From IMG/VR virus record IMGVR_UViG_3300011440_000035, positions 1-41,730 of that record: a stretch of DNA of 41,730 nt; one strand, given 5' to 3'. Made by a program: the position numbers and the translations under genes. A model generated the notes under the pieces. That model was not told where the DNA came from. It ran no database searches and saw nothing but the letters and a program-made list of their open reading frames with translations. Shown in pieces: positions 39,872 through 41,730 of this stretch; the stretch's first letter is position 1; each line of letters opens with the position of its first letter. The DNA comes from a virus.

Positions 39872-40083
39872 CAAAGCGGTGGTTTTGGCGCGGAACAGAA
39901 GTGAGCACAACGCATCTTCACGAAGCCGACCCCGCTGCCGATCCTGAAGTGCAAGCGAGGGTGTTGAGGGCGGCAAGAGCGTGGAAGGTGCAAACGGGGC
40001 GATATGCAACAAACCTGGTGAGCATGGCCCATGAGATTGAGATGGGCAGGACGGTGCTCCAAGTAGAGGAGGAGCGCACTTGA
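39868..40083 (+). CDS. ADPAADPEVQ/LQVEEERT protein A, 71 aa
   Basis: MTKRWFWRG at the start, then EADPAADPEVQARVL, a diverged centre and LQVEEERT at the end. It shares 29 identical bases (39925-39953 with 40406-40434) and 27 identical bases (40057-40083 with 40526-40552) with the gene at 40349-40552. Only the middle third differs. A cassette-like duplication. Function unknown. Confidence 0.65.
   Translation: MTKRWFWRGTEVSTTHLHEADPAADPEVQARVLRAARAWKVQTGRYATNLVSMAHEIEMGRTVLQVEEERT
40057..40083 (+). repeat. 27-bp direct repeat, copy 1
   Basis: Identical to 40526-40552. It includes the end of one gene, the AGGAGGAG site and the TTGA start overlap of the next. Together with the 29-bp repeat at 39925/40406 it bounds the two duplicate small genes. 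Confidence 0.85.
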
Positions 40084-40352
40084 CGCCGCTGGTAGCACCG
40101 TTGGCCCTGATTGTTTTGTACGGGGCCGCTTGGTGGATTCGGCGCAGCGATACGTGGATTGGTCAGCGAATCCGCAATTCCGATCACTGGGCATGGGAAA
40201 TGGCAATCGAACAAGCTGCGCAGGAAGTTCGCGATGCGCGAGCGAGAAAGTACGTTGCTCCATGGATGCGAAACATGGAAGTAGACGAAGCCAAGAGAAA
40301 ACTTTTAGTCCTGCGAGCAGCCGAGCCAAGGCTCACTGTGGACAAGTCATGA
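40080..40352 (+). CDS. N-anchored membrane protein, 90 aa
   Basis: TTG 40080 overlaps the previous TGA with AGAGGAGGAG upstream. One N-terminal helix (LVAPLALIVLYGAAWWI), then a charged cytoplasmic helix (IEQAAQEVRDARARKYVA). Ends ATGA with the next gene. No family recognised. Confidence 0.6.
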   Translation: MTPLVAPLALIVLYGAAWWIRRSDTWIGQRIRNSDHWAWEMAIEQAAQEVRDARARKYVAPWMRNMEVDEAKRKLLVLRAAEPRLTVDKS

Positions 40353-40552
40353 CGAAGTGGTGGAAGGAGGAAGAGGTGGCGTTCTCTGGAACTAATCTTG
40401 AGCCAGCCGACCCCGCTGCCGATCCTGAAGTGCAGGCGGATGTGCTTAAAGCGTATTTCAAATCCTTCAACGCATGGCCACAGAACCAAACCCTGGTGGA
40501 CAATGTGCGCTCTGGCAATCTCACCCTCCAAGTAGAGGAGGAGCGCACTTGA
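40349..40552 (+). CDS. ADPAADPEVQ/LQVEEERT protein B, 67 aa
   Basis: The start is ATG 40349 (ATGA overlap). It begins MTKWWKEEEV, then EPADPAADPEVQADVL and the final LQVEEERT. Ends as in protein A, with the same ribosome site and TTG overlap to the next gene. The centre is unrelated to that of protein A. Function unknown. Confidence 0.65.
   Translation: MTKWWKEEEVAFSGTNLEPADPAADPEVQADVLKAYFKSFNAWPQNQTLVDNVRSGNLTLQVEEERT
40526..40552 (+). repeat. 27-bp direct repeat, copy 2
   Basis: Second copy of the 27-bp repeat; carries the same coupled ribosome site and TTGA junction, here leading into the 40549-40794 gene. Duplicate junctions would allow homologous recombination to delete or swap the interval. 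Confidence 0.85.
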
Positions 40553-40794
40553 AGCTGCCCAGCGTTCGAGAAGTGGCCGCCAAAGAGCACGGCCTGGAAG
40601 ATGACGAGCGTTGCGAATGCTGCGAAGGTGGTGCCCGCGCAATGGCTGAAGCCATAAGGGATGCGCTGCGGGAGTCGGCGAAGGCGCACCATGCCGATGG
40701 TGGACGGTTTAACTCAGCATTATGGGCACTCAATGGATTCTCGAAGCTGATCGACCAAGCCCTGGGTGCAAGCGAACAAGGGAAAGGGGAATAG
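40549..40794 (+). CDS. IRDALR/ALGA-family protein, 81 aa
   Basis: TTG 40549 overlaps TGA of the previous gene, with AGAGGAGGAG upstream. It has a Cys cluster (DERCECCEGG), then AIRDALRESAKAHHADGG and LIDQALGAS. Shared blocks with 37766-37999 mark it as a paralogue, with a Cys-rich N-terminus added. Function unknown. Confidence 0.6.
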   Translation: MKLPSVREVAAKEHGLEDDERCECCEGGARAMAEAIRDALRESAKAHHADGGRFNSALWALNGFSKLIDQALGASEQGKGE

Positions 40795-41315
40795 TGCGCA
40801 TCGCCTATGCCGATCCTCCATATCCCGGCTGCGCCAAACTTTATAAGGACCAGTCCGATTACGATGGGGAGGTGGATCACAAAGCGTTGATTTTCAAGCT
40901 GTACGCAGAGTTTGATGGTTTTATTTATCACACAGCGAGCACATCTCTTCCACAAATACTTCCATGGTTTGGCGGCGATGTCCGCGTAATGGCCTGGGTC
41001 AAACCCTTTGCTGCTTTTAAGCGCAATGTTTCCGTCGCCTACGCTTGGGAACCGGTTATCATTAAGCCAGTGCGCAAGCCAGTCGTATCGCACCGAATCG
41101 TAATGCGTGATTGGATTAGTCAATCCATCACTCTGAAAAAGGGCCTGGTTGGCGTTAAGCCTGAAGCGGTGTGTCGTTGGGCGTTTGAAATGGTTGGCGC
41201 GGAACCAGATGACGACCTGATCGATTTGTACCCAGGTTCCGGAGCTGTATCCCAAGCCTGGGGAAAATGGAAAACGAGCATGGGACCGCAAGGGAAAGGG
41301 GAGGGAACGACGTGA
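40794..41315 (+). CDS. DNA methyltransferase, beta-order
   Basis: 173 aa from GTG 40794 (overlaps TAG). The N-terminus has YADPPYPG (motif IV, residues ~4-11), the C-terminus DDLIDLYPGSGAVSQAW (motif I, ~146-162), so the motifs are in the beta-class order (IV before I). It resembles small phage N4/N6 DNA methyltransferases. The catalytic DPPY suggests N6-adenine. It may protect phage DNA from host restriction. No partner nuclease is visible. Confidence 0.75.
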   Translation: MRIAYADPPYPGCAKLYKDQSDYDGEVDHKALIFKLYAEFDGFIYHTASTSLPQILPWFGGDVRVMAWVKPFAAFKRNVSVAYAWEPVIIKPVRKPVVSHRIVMRDWISQSITLKKGLVGVKPEAVCRWAFEMVGAEPDDDLIDLYPGSGAVSQAWGKWKTSMGPQGKGEGTT

Positions 41316-41341
41316 GCAACACCAACCAAAAGGAGAGCAAA

Positions 41342-41730
41342 GTGAAAATCACAGTTCCGTATCTGCGTAGTGGTGTCGGAGCAACCCCAGCCGATGGTGG
41401 ATGTGTGCTCCAGATTGTGGGCTGGATCAAAACTGGGGGGTGGACCGATTCGCCAGAATGTGTGCATCCGGTGTTCCAGAAACTTGCCATCACAGCCAAC
41501 GACTCACTCGACAATGCACAGCGACAGGAATTGATTGACCTGATTCCGCAACTCATGGACACCGCGACAGACGACAAGAAGGTCTCGGTGAAGCTGGCGA
41601 TCTTCTGCGCCAAGCGCGTACTTCCGCTCTTCGAGAAACACTCCCCGCACGATGCGCGACCACGCCAAGCGATCGAAGCGGCGGAGCGGTGGTGTGACGG
41701 ACGCACCACCGCCAACGCCGCCTACGCCGC
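41342..41730 (+). CDS. Ala-rich protein, N-terminal fragment
   Basis: The start is GTG 41342 with AAGGAG ~8 bases upstream; an earlier GTG at 41312 overlaps the previous stop and is also possible. Conserved-type N-terminal domain: GGCVLQIVGWIKTGGW, DSPECVHP, VSVKLAIFCAKRVLPLFE and ARPRQAIEAAERW, then Ala/Asn/Tyr repeats at the edge. The family (Imm-5-like in some annotations) occurs in phages and actinobacteria. The C-terminal part is at the left edge of this window. Function unknown. Confidence 0.75.
   Translation, partial: MKITVPYLRSGVGATPADGGCVLQIVGWIKTGGWTDSPECVHPVFQKLAITANDSLDNAQRQELIDLIPQLMDTATDDKKVSVKLAIFCAKRVLPLFEKHSPHDARPRQAIEAAERWCDGRTTANAAYA

Overview
The window is nearly all of one tailed-phage genome (siphovirus-like), probably assembled from environmental DNA, with no identifiable bacterial chromosome except perhaps the first ~90 bases. 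Evidence for a phage: terminase small and large subunits, an HK97-type portal, prohead protease and major capsid protein, gp6/gp10-type connectors, tail tube, tail assembly chaperones, a short tape measure, tail tip proteins and a lysis module follow one another in standard order. The right edge holds the N-terminal half, and the left edge the C-terminal part, of one alanine-rich gene. The contig was therefore probably circular or circularly permuted and broke inside that gene's GCC repeats. The host is likely Gram-negative, with Sec export and a PEP-CTERM/exosortase system, because the phage carries many Sec signal peptides and one PEP-CTERM tail. I cannot name the host.

Layout. Two convergent/divergent blocks make up the circle. 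The rightward (+) early/accessory operon starts at a divergent promoter region near 37.45 kb. It runs off the right edge and continues from the left edge to 4.62 kb. It holds many small, translationally coupled genes: a zinc-ribbon protein, a putative ssDNA-binding protein, a Gam-like protein, a ribbon-helix-helix protein, several duplicated small families, a DNA methyltransferase, the Ala-rich protein, a VRR-type nuclease, secreted proteins, two large paralogues of an unnamed family, and a terminal string of small membrane or exported proteins including a 79-aa PEP-CTERM protein. The leftward (-) block starts at 37.42 kb: small early genes, an Ig-like protein, an HNH-AP2 endonuclease, and a replication initiator that carries candidate origin iterons. 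A candidate late promoter near 34.65 kb follows. Downstream come small membrane proteins, a 1,246-residue exported protein, terminase (29.9-28.0 kb), a portal-MuF fusion (27.8-25.6), protease, capsid, four further small genes (three exported), connectors, tail (18.7-11.4), virion surface proteins (11.3-9.4), lysis (9.3-8.1), a few small genes and a tail-fibre-like protein. The two blocks converge at 4.62-4.64 kb.

How it fits together. The early block would supply recombination, methylation and anti-host functions. The HNH/replication pair would start replication at the iterons inside the initiator gene, much as lambda O does. The long leftward operon builds and releases virions. The unusual theme is export: at least eight genes in both blocks encode clear N-terminal Sec signals, one ends in a PEP-CTERM sorting signal, and one is a giant secreted protein placed just before terminase. 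This suggests a phage that invests heavily in the host envelope or extracellular matrix. All functions are inferred from sequence alone; no database search was run.
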